A DNA stretch of 64,000 nucleotides, taken from positions 1 through 64,000 of the forward strand of contig NZ_FOUB01000010.1 of assembly GCF_900114745.1 (NCBI RefSeq). The letters run 5' to 3'. The notes below the pieces were generated by a model. The model saw nothing but the letters and a program-made list of their open reading frames with translations. It had not been told where the DNA came from and ran no database searches. The translations under genes were made by a program, and so were the position numbers. Shown one piece after another: positions 47,418-57,300 of the stretch; within the stretch, counting starts at the first letter, position 1; each line of letters begins with the position of its first letter. This DNA is from Nitrosomonas communis. Lineage in GTDB: Bacteria; Pseudomonadota; Gammaproteobacteria; Burkholderiales; Nitrosomonadaceae.

Positions 47418-49208
47418 ATGATCATTTATGATCATTTGATATCAAAGGCTACTCTATCGGCTGCTGAACTTGAGCAGGCCGTGCGATATGCACGTGAGAA
47501 AGGATGTGATCTGGAAGAGGTGCTCATCGATTATTTTCAGATCAAACCTGCTCAAATTGGTGAAGCGCTAGCGTATTACTTCCAAGTCCGCTATGAACCG
47601 TACCGGGTTGATCGGATTAAACCGTTCGAGGTCTTGAAGAATCTCAAACGGGATTTTGTTGAAAGTAACCACTGGCTACCGATTGATGAAACCAAGGAAG
47701 GTCTGGTGGTATTGACGCTCGATCCGGAAAGAATCAAAGCGCTGCGCATAGTCAATCAAATTTTCCCCAAGCATACCATCATCTATACCGTCTGTACCCA
47801 GCGAGAATTCAAGGCGACAGTGGATTTGTTCTATGGGAATGGTAAAGGCATTGCCTTGGAAGATAGCGGTAGTATCGATGAGATGCTTTCCAAGCTCAAA
47901 GAGAACGAGGAAGCATCGCTGGACGAAATCGATGAGGCTTCTGCCGCTTCTGAAAACGAACTGGTCAAACTCGTCAACAAGATTATCATGGATGCTTACA
48001 AAATGGGGGCTTCGGATATCCACCTTGAGCCTTATCCTGGCAAGGAGAAAACTAAAGTTCGTTTTCGCAAGGATGGTTCGCTGATGCCCTACATTGAAAT
48101 TCCAGCCAGTCATCGCAATGCATTGGTAACGCGGATCAAGATCATGTGTGACCTGGATATTTCCGAGAAGCGCAAACCACAAGATGGCAAAATAAAATTC
48201 AGACGGTTTGCACCGCTTGATATTGAACTAAGGGTGGCTACGCTTCCTTCTGCGGGTGGGCTGGAGGATGTCGTCATGCGTATATTGTCAGCGGGAGAGC
48301 CGATCCCGCTCGAAAAAATGAATTTTACGGTTCGCAACCTGCGAGAACTCAAATCCATCATCAGCAAACCCTATGGTTTATTTTTCGTCTGTGGCCCGAC
48401 CGGCTCCGGTAAAACGACCACATTGCATTCGATTTTGAAACACCTCAACACGCCAGAAACCAAAATCTGGACAGCGGAAGATCCCGTTGAGATTACCCAG
48501 AAAGGGTTGCGCCAAGTGCAGATCAATGTCAAGGCCGGCCTCACCTTTGCTACGGTGATGAAGTCCTTTCTGCGGGCAGATCCGGATATTATCATGGTGG
48601 GGGAAATGCGCGACAGGGAAACGACCAGTCTCGGGATTGAAGCTTCACTGACCGGCCACCTGGTAATGGCTACTCTGCATACCAACAGTGCGCCAGAATC
48701 GGTCATCCGCTTACTGGACATGGGTATGGATCCATTCAATTTCTCCGATGCGTTGCTCGGCATTCTGGCGCAACGTCTGGCGAAACGTTTATGCCAATGC
48801 AAGAAACCGCATATTGCCAGCCGGGAAGAAATCAGTACGCTATTGATGGAATATTGCGAAGAGTTGAAACACATCGAGCATTTCAAGGCTGACCCTGAGG
48901 CAGCTTATCAGAAGATCGAAGCGCGTTGGCGGCAGGAATATGGTGATGAGCATCAACAGATTACCCTGTACCAGGCGGTCGGTTGCGATCAATGCAATGG
49001 CACGGGTTACTCAGGGCGCGTGGCGCTGCACGAACTACTGACTGCGACTGATGCCCTGAAAAAGAACATCCAGGAACATGCGCGCGTCGCTGACATGTTC
49101 GTGACCGCGCTCACTGATGGCATGTGCACCTTGAAACAGGATGGGATTGATAAAGTGTTGCAGGGGATAACTGACATTCATCAGGTAAGGGCGGTGTGTA
49201 TCAAGTAA
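47418..49208 (+). CDS. GspE/PulE/PilB-family secretion or pilus assembly ATPase
   Basis: Hexameric ATPase that powers type II secretion or pilus extension. From the ATG at 47418 it has 596 residues (the frame is open to a TTG at 47370). An N-terminal MshEN/GspE-N domain (about 5-150) precedes an acidic linker (EENEEASLDEIDEASAASE region). Walker A is CGPTGSGKTTTLHS, the Asp box is WTAEDPVEITQKG, Walker B is DPDIIMVGEMRD and the His box ATLHTNSAPESV. Zinc-binding cysteines occur in LCQCKKPH and VGCDQCNGTGY. No PilC, PilD or gsp genes adjoin it; pilA lies 1.4 kb away across the REP region. Confidence 0.9.
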   Translation: MIIYDHLISKATLSAAELEQAVRYAREKGCDLEEVLIDYFQIKPAQIGEALAYYFQVRYEPYRVDRIKPFEVLKNLKRDFVESNHWLPIDETKEGLVVLTLDPERIKALRIVNQIFPKHTIIYTVCTQREFKATVDLFYGNGKGIALEDSGSIDEMLSKLKENEEASLDEIDEASAASENELVKLVNKIIMDAYKMGASDIHLEPYPGKEKTKVRFRKDGSLMPYIEIPASHRNALVTRIKIMCDLDISEKRKPQDGKIKFRRFAPLDIELRVATLPSAGGLEDVVMRILSAGEPIPLEKMNFTVRNLRELKSIISKPYGLFFVCGPTGSGKTTTLHSILKHLNTPETKIWTAEDPVEITQKGLRQVQINVKAGLTFATVMKSFLRADPDIIMVGEMRDRETTSLGIEASLTGHLVMATLHTNSAPESVIRLLDMGMDPFNFSDALLGILAQRLAKRLCQCKKPHIASREEISTLLMEYCEELKHIEHFKADPEAAYQKIEARWRQEYGDEHQQITLYQAVGCDQCNGTGYSGRVALHELLTATDALKKNIQEHARVADMFVTALTDGMCTLKQDGIDKVLQGITDIHQVRAVCIK

Positions 49209-49222
49209 TTTCTCTCTATCAC

Positions 49223-49253
49223 GTAGGGCGCAATAACCAGCGGGCATCGCGCC
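49223..49253 (+). repeat. Single REP sequence upstream of the RAYT gene
   Basis: GTAGGGCGCAATAACCAGCG followed by GGCATCGCGCC is one 31-bp REP unit (GTAGGGYGCAATAA ... CATTGCRCC, here with C for T). It begins 14 bp after the ATPase stop codon and 22 bp before the transposase start, so REPs lie on both sides of the RAYT. Confidence 0.85.
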
Positions 49254-49274
49254 ATAGACTTGAATACCGCTACT

Positions 49275-49804
49275 ATGCCTGATTATCGCCGCCTGTGGCA
49301 TCCTGGCGGCACCTATTTCTTTACCGTTAATCTACTGCAGCGGCATGGCAACCATTTGCTGATCCGGCATATTGACGTCTTGCGTGCCGTTGTTGGCCGG
49401 GTTCGAAAGGGTCACCCGTTCCGAATTCATGGCTGGGTGGTATTGCCTGATCACTTACACTGTGTGATAGAGCTGCCGCCAGGCGATGCCGATTTTGCTA
49501 GGCTCTGGCATTTGATCAAGATGGGTTTTTCCAAGGCGCTGCCAAAGCAGGAACGGTTATCCACAGTACGGGCCAGACGGGGTGAACGAGGCATTTGGCA
49601 GCGCCGCTATTGGAGCACCTGATTCAGGATGAGGCGGATTATCGGGCGCATATGGATTACGTCCACATCAATCCAGTGAAACATGGATTGGTAGAGCGGG
49701 TCGTCGATTGGCCGTATTCAACCTTTCATCGATGGGTAGCGCAAGGTGTGTATCCATCGGATTGGGCCGGTGGAACGGAAGATAGCTTGGGCTATGAAGA
49801 CTAG
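49275..49804 (+). pseudogene. Frameshifted REP-associated tyrosine transposase (RAYT)
   Basis: Y1/HUH-type transposase domain thought to mobilise REP elements. From the ATG at 49275 the frame reads PDYRRLWHPGGTYFFTVNLL, with the HUH motif in LPDHLHCVIELP. It runs into a stop after RGIWQRRYW. The remainder, [20 protein letters not shown] with the catalytic-Tyr region, continues in the -1-shifted frame. Comparison with the fragment at 49900 shows one G missing near 49612 (TATTGGAGC versus TATTGGGAAC). The gene would otherwise be about 176 residues, normal for a short RAYT. Confidence 0.88.
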
Positions 49805-49809
49805 CAACT

Positions 49810-49894
49810 GTAGGGTGCAATAAGCGCAGCGCATTGCACCGGATGGTAGAGTGAGGCACATACGGCGCAATGCCCGTTGGTTATTGCGCCCTAC
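49810..49894. repeat. REP doublet (REPIN) a
   Basis: Two inverted REP units, GTAGGGTGCAATAAGCGCAG...CATTGCACC and its counterpart GGCGCAATGCCCG...ATTGCGCCCTAC, separated by a 23-nt spacer, 85 bp in all. Each unit has an internal 8-bp stem (GGTGCAAT/ATTGCACC). It follows the RAYT stop by 5 bp. Confidence 0.9.
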
Positions 49895-49899
49895 GCAGG

Positions 49900-50200
49900 C
49901 TGGCGCTTGATCAAAATGGGTTTTTCCAAAGCGCTCCCAAAGAAGGAACGGTTATTCGCAATGCGGGCCAGGCGGGGTGAACGAGGCATTTGGCAGCGCC
50001 GCTATTGGGAACACTTGATTCAGGATGAAGCAGATTATAGGGCGCATATGGATTACGTCCACATTAATCCAGTGAAACATGGATACGTTAAGCGTGTTGC
50101 AGATTGGCCGTATTCAACCTTTCATCGATGGGTAGCGCAAGGTGTGTATCCATCGGATTGGGCCGGTGGAACGGAAGATAGTCTGGGGTATGAAGACTAG
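49900..50200 (+). pseudogene. Second, 5'-truncated RAYT fragment
   Basis: About 300 bp of the transposase 3' half is duplicated here, starting at [17 protein letters not shown] and running to the same [11 protein letters not shown] end. Unlike the first copy it is not frameshifted ([13 protein letters not shown] is continuous), but it lacks the HUH motif and a start codon. It begins at the edge of REPIN a, and REPIN b follows its stop. Confidence 0.88.
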
Positions 50201-50234
50201 TTTTTTTGAGGATGAAGCTTATGGGGTGCAACTG

Positions 50235-50319
50235 GTAGGGTGCAATAAGTGTAACGCATTGCACCGGATGGTGAAGTGAGGCACATGCGGTGCAATGCCC
50301 GATGGTTATTACACCCTAC
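50235..50319. repeat. REP doublet (REPIN) b
   Basis: Same 85-bp layout as REPIN a: GTAGGGTGCAATAAGTGTAA ... GCATTGCACC, a 23-nt spacer, then GGTGCAATGCCCG ... TTACACCCTAC. Base changes are partly compensated between stem arms (GGTGCAAT with ATTACACC is one mismatch). Confidence 0.88.
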
Positions 50320-50325
50320 GCGGGC

Positions 50326-50367
50326 TGGGCCGGTGGAATGGATGATAGCTTGGGCTATGAAGAATAG
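50326..50367 (+). pseudogene. Third RAYT fragment: last 14 codons only
   Basis: TGGGCCGGTGGAATGGATGA and onward encodes WAGGMDDSLGYEE-stop, matching [13 protein letters not shown] at the end of both other copies. It is joined directly to REPIN b on the left, and REPIN c follows. Confidence 0.85.
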
Positions 50368-50387
50368 TCCTTTTGAGGATGCAGCTT

Positions 50388-50472
50388 GTAGGGTGCAATA
50401 AGCGCAGCACATTGCACCAGATAGTGAAGTGATGCACATACGGCGCAATGTTAACTGGCTAGTGCACCCTAC
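50388..50472. repeat. REP doublet (REPIN) c
   Basis: Third 85-bp doublet: GTAGGGTGCAATAAGCGCAG ... CATTGCACC, spacer, then GGCGCAATGTTAAC ... GTGCACCCTAC. A half-unit GTAGGGTGTATTTTAAAAAA follows at 50482. Confidence 0.88.
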
Positions 50473-50544
50473 GCAGATTGCGTAGGGTGTATTTTAAAAA
50501 ACACGCAGGTATTTCCGGGCAGCTTGAGCGATAGAGTATGGCTC

Positions 50545-50597
50545 ATAGGATGCAATAAGCACATACAGCGCAATGCCCGCCGATTATTGCGCCCTAC
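50545..50597. repeat. Internally deleted REP doublet d, at the pilA 3' end
   Basis: Left unit ATAGGATGCAATAAGC is joined straight to ACATACAGCGCAATGCCCGC and on to TATTGCGCCCTAC, so the right part of the first REP and most of the spacer are lost. It ends 10 bp from the pilA stop codon. Confidence 0.8.
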
Positions 50598-50607
50598 GCG
50601 ATTTAAA

Positions 50608-51093
50608 TTAGCAAATTGCACCAGCAGCACGGGTTCTGCAGCCACTCGCTGCATTTACTGCCCAAGCAATTTTACTATCCGCCCCGAGTGTACCGGTAAG
50701 GATATATGTGTCGGCAGCTGTAACACCATTAACAGCATTTGGTGTAAATGTTAGTGTTGCTGTACCACCAGCGGTAGCTAGCGTTACTCCAGCTGGATTA
50801 AAAACAGTCCCGGAAGAAGCAATACCAGGAATTCCAGCCGCTATAGCTGCTGCATCAGGCACACCAGCAGCAACGGCTATTGCTGTAAATGCACCTGCAT
50901 TATTACAATTACCATCTTGAGCACATACTTCCAGAGCTAGTTTATATGGTGAAGATGCAGTAATAACTTCTGTGAAGCGAGATTTTACAGTGTAATTCTG
51001 ATAAGCCGGGATCGCTACTGCTGCCAAAATACCAATAATAGCCACTACAATCATTAACTCGATCAGGGTAAAACCTTTTTGCATGTGCTGCAT
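50608..51093 (-). CDS. pilA: Type IV major-type pilin PilA
   Basis: Structural subunit of type IV pili. The 161 residues begin with a short leader MQHMQKG cleaved before Phe, then [20 protein letters not shown] with Glu at position +5, the class IVa hallmark. The globular domain is Ala/Gly/Thr-rich with two cysteine pairs (CAQDGNC and [12 protein letters not shown]), the second closing the D-region loop. AAGGAG lies 8 nt before the first ATG. It follows glnE on the same strand after 197 bp, and the REP ladder lies at its 3' side. Confidence 0.95.
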   Translation of the reverse strand: MQHMQKGFTLIELMIVVAIIGILAAVAIPAYQNYTVKSRFTEVITASSPYKLALEVCAQDGNCNNAGAFTAIAVAAGVPDAAAIAAGIPGIASSGTVFNPAGVTLATAGGTATLTFTPNAVNGVTAADTYILTGTLGADSKIAWAVNAASGCRTRAAGAIC

Positions 51094-51113
51094 GAATCAT
51101 TCTCCTTTGGGTT

Positions 51114-51134
51114 GAAAAAGCACTCGGTGAGTGC
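51114..51134 (-). terminator. Terminator-like hairpin in the pilA leader
   Basis: On the minus strand GCACTC-ACC-GAGTGC (51134-51120) is followed by TTTTT (51119-51115). It lies about 22-40 nt upstream of the pilA start codon and just before its ribosome site. It may terminate glnE transcription or, if the pilA promoter is upstream, act as an attenuator. Confidence 0.55.
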
Positions 51135-51290
51135 ATGGGTTAGTATGAGCAGAAATAATCGCGCAATATCTTACTTAAAAGAATGCCATTAGCATCATAA
51201 CGACATTCAACAAAAAGTTTAGTTTGAAATAAGCGGCTTATAGGGTGCTTTTCTTGAATTAGCATAGAGTAAACTTGGAGCCCGTTAGGC

Positions 51291-54089
51291 TTATACCCCA
51301 AAGACCTGTTCCCACAGCTGCAATACCGCCATGCGCGCATGGCTTAGATAATCAGCTTCGATGCGGGCAAAGTTGCCTGATTTTTCCGGGGAAGCCAGTG
51401 AGCTCTCAAGCTTGGGCCCGGCATTCAAGCGCAGGCGGTGTTGTACGCGACGAAATTCACGGTAGCCTGTGCGCACTTGCTGCGCGGTTTCAGCCGGAAT
51501 GAGCCCCAGTTCACCGGCCAGTTTCAGAAGCGCGATATTACCGATATTGCCGGTAAGTTGCGGATACTGGTGCGCGTAGCCGAGCACCAGATATTGCACG
51601 ATGAATTCCACATCGATAATGCCGCCGCGGTCATGTTTGATATCAAACAAGGTAGTGGGGTTAGGGTGAGCATCCAGCATTTTTTCGCGCATCATCAGGA
51701 TATCCTGTCTGAGCTGAGCGAGATCGCGCGATTCACAGAGAATCTCCCTGCGGATTTGTTCAAATAGCTTGCCAACATGCTGATCGCCGGTGACGAAACG
51801 GGCACGCGTCAAGGCCTGATGCTCCCATACCCAGGCTTGAGTATGCTGGTATTGCGTAAAGGCTTCGATGGAACAGGCCAATAATCCGCTGGTGCCATTG
51901 GGGCGCAGGCGTAAATCTGTTTCATATAATACCCCGGCTGAAGTGGGGCTGGTTAGCCAGTGATTAATGCTTTGTCCCAGCTTGGTGTAGATCTCCTGTG
52001 CATCGGGATGGTTATCCTGGTAAAGGAAAATGATATCGAGATCGGATGCATAGCCAAGCTCCTTTCCACCCAGTTTGCCGTAGCCGATGATAGCAAAAAC
52101 GGGTTGTTCGCGGTGTTTTTTCTTCAGCCACATCCAGGCGAGGTACAATACATTATCGAGAATGAGATCAGCGAGCTCGGTCAGATGATCGCTGAGGGTT
52201 TCCAGCAATAGCTTTCCTTCCAGATCGATCGCCAATAACTGAAATACTTGCGCATGCTGGAAATGCCGCAGGACATCCATTTGCCATTCAGTGATATTGC
52301 TTTTGGGGCTGTCCACATGGTTGAGCTGGCGCGTCAGCTCCTGCCTCAGTGCCGGCCAGTCCGGTAATTGATACAACCCGCGCGGTGTCAGCAGTCGATC
52401 GAGCAGGATAGGGTGTCTGCCCAGATAATCGCTGGCCCATCGACTCGCGCTGACGAGCTTGGTCACCCGCGGGAGGGTTTGTGGGTGTTCCAGCAATAAG
52501 GCCAGGTAAGCGGCTTGCTGGCTAATATGCTCCAATAATTGCAGCATGCGCTCCAGTGTGGCTTCCACCGGTGGAAACTGAGCAATGGCTTCTACCAGAA
52601 TCGGCATCAGAGATTTAATTTTTTGCTGATTAGCGGGCGGTAATTGCTGGAAAAAATAACTGCCATAACATTGCTGGATGCGCGCCGAGATTTTTTCAGG
52701 CTCGGTAAATCCCAGCGTCGTCAGCTGAGTGGTGGCGGCCTCCACTTGAGTCCTGTCTCCGGCCTGCTCCTGCCAGAGACTTGCCAGGATGTCATGAGCT
52801 GGCGATTTGCGTGGCGCGGCGAAGATCAATTCAAAGTGGCGCGTGACATTGTTGCGGTGGATATCGAGCTGTTGCAGAAACTCGGCAAAGCGGGCATAAC
52901 CCATGGCTGCGGCAATTAATTCCTGGTCTTCAGGATTATCAGGCAGATTCTGGGTTTGTTGATCATCGAGGTATTGCAGGCGGTGCTCCAGCTTGCGTAG
53001 AAAGCGGTAGGCCTCGATGAGCTCAGTGATGGTTTGAGCAGGAATCGGCTGCTTTTGCTGCAAGCGGTGCAGGGCGGTCAGCGTGGGGCGAATGCATAGA
53101 TCGGCATCCCGTCCTCCCCGTATCAGTTGAAAAACCTGGGTGATGAATTCAATTTCGCGGATACCACCCGGGCCCAGTTTAATGTTGTCATGCATTTCGC
53201 GGCGGTCCACTTCCTTGCGCAGCTGCGCATGCAGGCGGCGCATGGCTTCATAGGCCTCAAAATCGAGGTATTTGCGGAAGACAAAAAGGCGGGTGATGTC
53301 CTCCATCAGCACCACCGATGCGGTAGCCGGCCCTGCAATGACCCGGCTCTTGAGCCAAGCATGTCGCTCCCATTCCCTTCCTTGCGTCACAAAATATTCC
53401 TCCAGCATTGCGAAGCTGATGGCCAGCGGGCTGTTTTCTCCGTGCGGGCGCAGGCGCATATCGACCCGGAAGACGTAGCCATCCACTGTGTAATCATTTA
53501 AACTGGCAATCAGCTTGCGCCCCAGGCGAGTAAAGAAGTCATGGTTGGAGATAGATTTTCTGCCGTTCGTTTCGCCATCCTCTGGATAGATGAAAATCAG
53601 ATCGACGTCGGAGGAAACATTGAGCTCTCCTCCTCCGAGTTTGCCCATGGCAACGACTAATAATTGCTGCGCGGTTAAACTTTTTTCACCGATAGGTGAA
53701 CCAAATTGATTTGGATGCGTCATCCAGTTCTGATGATGTGCGAGCGCAAAACGAATAGTGACCTCGGCTAAATGGGTCATCGTGACCATAACTTCAGTCA
53801 GATCAGCCATGCCGGCCAGATCACGCGCAGCCAGACGCAGAATGACCCGTTTACGGAGCTTGCGCAGGGCGCTATGCAGACTTGTTTCGTTTACGGTGTG
53901 TTCCGGGCAGGTTTCGCCGAGGAATGCGACCATTTCTTCGCGTGCAAAAGGGCGATGGAAATTTTCAACCAGATCGGTGCGTAAACCGGGCTCGCTTTCT
54001 AATAGACGGCGCGCATAACGGCTGAAACGAAGGACATTTTTCAGCACGGATTCAGTGGGTGGATTGATGCTGTGTAAAAACATATTCAA
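51291..54089 (-). CDS. glnE: Bifunctional glutamine synthetase adenylyltransferase/deadenylylase
   Basis: Adds and removes AMP on glutamine synthetase in response to PII status. The 932 residues contain two nucleotidyltransferase domains. The N-terminal one has GKLGGGELNVSSDVDLIFIY (about 185-205) and the C-terminal one GYGKLGGKELGYASDLDIIF (about 670-690). Each carries the G-S/SxDxD pattern, followed by its own helical GlnD-PII-associated domain. Length matches the family. Base composition is visibly more GC-rich than the flanking AT-rich genes. MNMFLHSINPP is the likely start. Confidence 0.96.
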   Translation of the reverse strand: MNMFLHSINPPTESVLKNVLRFSRYARRLLESEPGLRTDLVENFHRPFAREEMVAFLGETCPEHTVNETSLHSALRKLRKRVILRLAARDLAGMADLTEVMVTMTHLAEVTIRFALAHHQNWMTHPNQFGSPIGEKSLTAQQLLVVAMGKLGGGELNVSSDVDLIFIYPEDGETNGRKSISNHDFFTRLGRKLIASLNDYTVDGYVFRVDMRLRPHGENSPLAISFAMLEEYFVTQGREWERHAWLKSRVIAGPATASVVLMEDITRLFVFRKYLDFEAYEAMRRLHAQLRKEVDRREMHDNIKLGPGGIREIEFITQVFQLIRGGRDADLCIRPTLTALHRLQQKQPIPAQTITELIEAYRFLRKLEHRLQYLDDQQTQNLPDNPEDQELIAAAMGYARFAEFLQQLDIHRNNVTRHFELIFAAPRKSPAHDILASLWQEQAGDRTQVEAATTQLTTLGFTEPEKISARIQQCYGSYFFQQLPPANQQKIKSLMPILVEAIAQFPPVEATLERMLQLLEHISQQAAYLALLLEHPQTLPRVTKLVSASRWASDYLGRHPILLDRLLTPRGLYQLPDWPALRQELTRQLNHVDSPKSNITEWQMDVLRHFQHAQVFQLLAIDLEGKLLLETLSDHLTELADLILDNVLYLAWMWLKKKHREQPVFAIIGYGKLGGKELGYASDLDIIFLYQDNHPDAQEIYTKLGQSINHWLTSPTSAGVLYETDLRLRPNGTSGLLACSIEAFTQYQHTQAWVWEHQALTRARFVTGDQHVGKLFEQIRREILCESRDLAQLRQDILMMREKMLDAHPNPTTLFDIKHDRGGIIDVEFIVQYLVLGYAHQYPQLTGNIGNIALLKLAGELGLIPAETAQQVRTGYREFRRVQHRLRLNAGPKLESSLASPEKSGNFARIEADYLSHARMAVLQLWEQVFGV

Positions 54090-54304
54090 GGTTAAAATAA
54101 AGCATGCTGGGTTTGCTAAGATCAGTTATGTCACTAGGTAGATAAAATGAGTGTTTTGTAGGGGAGGGTCACGGCCCGCGGCCCACGCAATGCTCCTATT
54201 AGAAATTCTATTAAAAACGCCATTTTGATCAAGCTTTTCTTTTTTACTTTCTAGGATTAAGCAGTTTTTTCAGAATAAAACTGTGCTTCTTATTCAATTA
54301 CTGC

Positions 54305-57300
54305 ATGATGCATTCCTTTGTTAAGCATAGCATCTTCACCTTGCGTAAGCTCGGGTGGGTTGTGTTTGCTATCGTAATGTTTTTTTCCCTATCGCTGTTG
54401 TTATTGCGCTATTGGCTGTTGCCCGATATTGAGCGCTACCGGCCAAACATTGCGGCCGCCATTTCTCAGGTTGCCGGGCAAGTCATCAGTATAGAGCGCA
54501 TCGATGCAAATTGGGACGGATTACACCCCTACTTACGATTACATGGTGTGCGCGTGCATGATAAGCATGGCAATTCTGTTTTGATTCTGGCCGAGTTGGA
54601 TGGAACCCTTTCCTGGCAATCGTTGCTGAACGGAGAATTGCTGTTTCGTGATATTAAAATTGAACGGCCTGTTCTGAGCATCCGCCGTGACATGGACAAG
54701 GTGATCCACATAGCAGGCGGTACGTTTGATCAAGAGGAAGCAGATAATGGCTTTTTCAATTGGTTATTACGTCAGCGCCAGCTGTTGGTCAATGACGCTG
54801 AAGTTTATTGGCTGGATGAACCGCGTGCTGCGCCCGTGCTCTATCTGAAAAAAGTAGATTTACGTATGCATAATAAGGAGGGTCATCACTATTTCGGGTT
54901 ACGGTTAATTCCACCCACTGAATTAGCCAATCCGGTGGATATACGCGGTGATTTAACGGGCGAATCAGTCAATACATTGAGTCAGTGGCGCGGACGCTTG
55001 TTTGCTCAATTGAATCATGTCGATTTAGCTGCTTTACAAACCTGGTTATCATTCCCGGGAGACTTGGAATTTGATCGTGGCAGTGGCGCCTTTCGTGCAT
55101 GGATGGGCATAGAGGGTAAGTCTGTTGCTTACTGGAAGGCTGATGTAAATCTTCATGAAACTTATATGCGTTGGGCAAAGGATCTGCCTAGACTTGATCT
55201 TGAACATTTGCGTGGTCGCGTGGGCTGGAAAAGAAACAATGACGCGATACAGCCGGGGGATGAATGGTTTGCCCAGCAACTGAGTGTCGCCATTGAAAAT
55301 GAAGTGTTTACCAAACCAGTGAATATTTTGTGGCAAAGACAGCGGGTAGAGGGAGCGGTGCCCAGCGAGAATAAATTACTAGTAAATGATCTGGATTTGG
55401 GCATTGTTGCTTCTCTGTTAAGTTATCTTCCTATGGAAGATTCATTGCGAAATCAGGTTAGTGAATTATCCCCGAAAGGAGTCATCGAGCATGTGCAAGC
55501 TTATTGGCAAGGAAATTGGACAAAGCCTTCATCTTTTAATGTGGAAGGAAGTTTTCACAATTTAGCCATACAAGCGTTTGACAAGCTGCCTGCAGTGAGT
55601 GGGATAAGTGGCAGCGTCAAGTTAACTGAGGTGGGCGGAACGCTTCATCTTGATTCAGAGAAAGCCAGCATGAGCTTTTTCGAGGCATTTAATGAGCCGC
55701 TCGAGCTTGACAGACTGATCACACAGCTCAATTGGAAGGTGTTGACTGATCAGGATAAAATTTTGCTTGAATTTAATCATATTTCATTTGCTAATCGTTA
55801 TCTGTCCGGAACGATGCGTGGCCACTACCATAGTGGCGCCCTTGAGCAGCCCGGCACAATCGATCTGGCTGGTGAGTTGGCACGTGCAGAGGTTACTTAT
55901 CTTAATAAGTATCTGGCTTTCCTGGGTGATCAGGAGGCTACGCAAAATTGGCTGAATAAGGCGCTCGTAGCGGGTAAATTGGAAGGAACCAGATTTAATA
56001 TTCGTGGCGATTTAAGTGAATCTTCTTCAGATCTGCGCAACAAGCTCGCCTTCAAGTTAACTACCCGAATGGCTGACACAGCGGTAAATTTGCCGGAAGA
56101 ATGGCCGAACATGACGGAAATTCAAGCTGATCTTTCATTTCAGGATAATCAACTTGAAATGACCATTTCACGGGCGAAACTGGCAGATATTGTGATGAAA
56201 GATGTGCGGTTGCAAATTGCAGATTTGTACGCACCGCAGCCTATTTTACACCTGACGGGGGGAGCCGAGGGCGCTACCCAAAACATCATCGATTTGATTA
56301 AAAAAAGCGGTCTAGATCGCCATGCGGTTGATTTCTCTCAGCCAGGTAAAATTTCCGGAAATGGGAAATTGCATCTGGAATTAGCCATGCCGATAAATTT
56401 ATCAGGCGATGAGGGGAAGCCTATGGAGCTAAAGGGTCGTTATCAGTTCATTAATAACGAGATTAATCTTGGGTATGATTTGCCTGCCTTGAGTAAGATC
56501 AATGGAGTGCTTACTTTTACTCAGTCCACACTGGCTATAAAAAATGTGACTGCGCAATTAACCGGTGAGCCAGTGACAATTAACTCTACCGTATTGCCGA
56601 ACGGCGGAATGCGCATAATGGCGGCAGGCAGGGCTAATTTCGATCGCTTACATTCACCTAAACCTGATCAACCGGCAAATACCTTGCAGTTGTGGATGCA
56701 GTATATGCGGGGAATGACTGATTGGTCAGCCGTGCTTGATATTAACCAAGAAGGAACGGATCTCAGGGTTGAATCCTCGTTAGTTGGCGTTGCTTCATCA
56801 TTACCCGAACCTTTTGTCAAAGCTGCGGCAGAAAAAATTCCGCTCAGCTTTGAAAAAAAATTCATTGATTCAGAACATGAGGTGCTGCGCTTTCGTTACG
56901 GGGAGGTGGCCACGGCAGAAATTCAACGTAAACAGGCAGAAAATGGCCATTACTATCCAGTACGTGGTGTAATGAATTTCCAAGCTGCACCCGTTGAATT
57001 ACCGAAAGATGCTGTCACACTAGTACATGGTACGATTCCGGTGTTGGAATGGGATCGCTGGAAAGCTCTTTTTGATCGGCATGATGAAATTGCTGCTCGA
57101 TCAGGACAAGCTGGCCAAGGAATGAAGGCATTGCTGACTGATCGGATCAATTTCAATCTGAATATTGGCAGGCTCGATTTTCTAGGAAGCCGTTTTAATG
57201 AGTTTGTATTGGATGCCAATAAACACGGTGGGCAATGGCATACTGCTGTTGTCTGTAAAGAGGTCATCGGTCATATCGTTTGGAATTCTCTCAATAAGGA

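Noticed and set aside
49810..50597. REP ladder as a possible CRISPR array
   Set aside because: The units are inverted pairs with gene fragments between them, not uniform direct repeats with unique spacers, and no cas genes are present.
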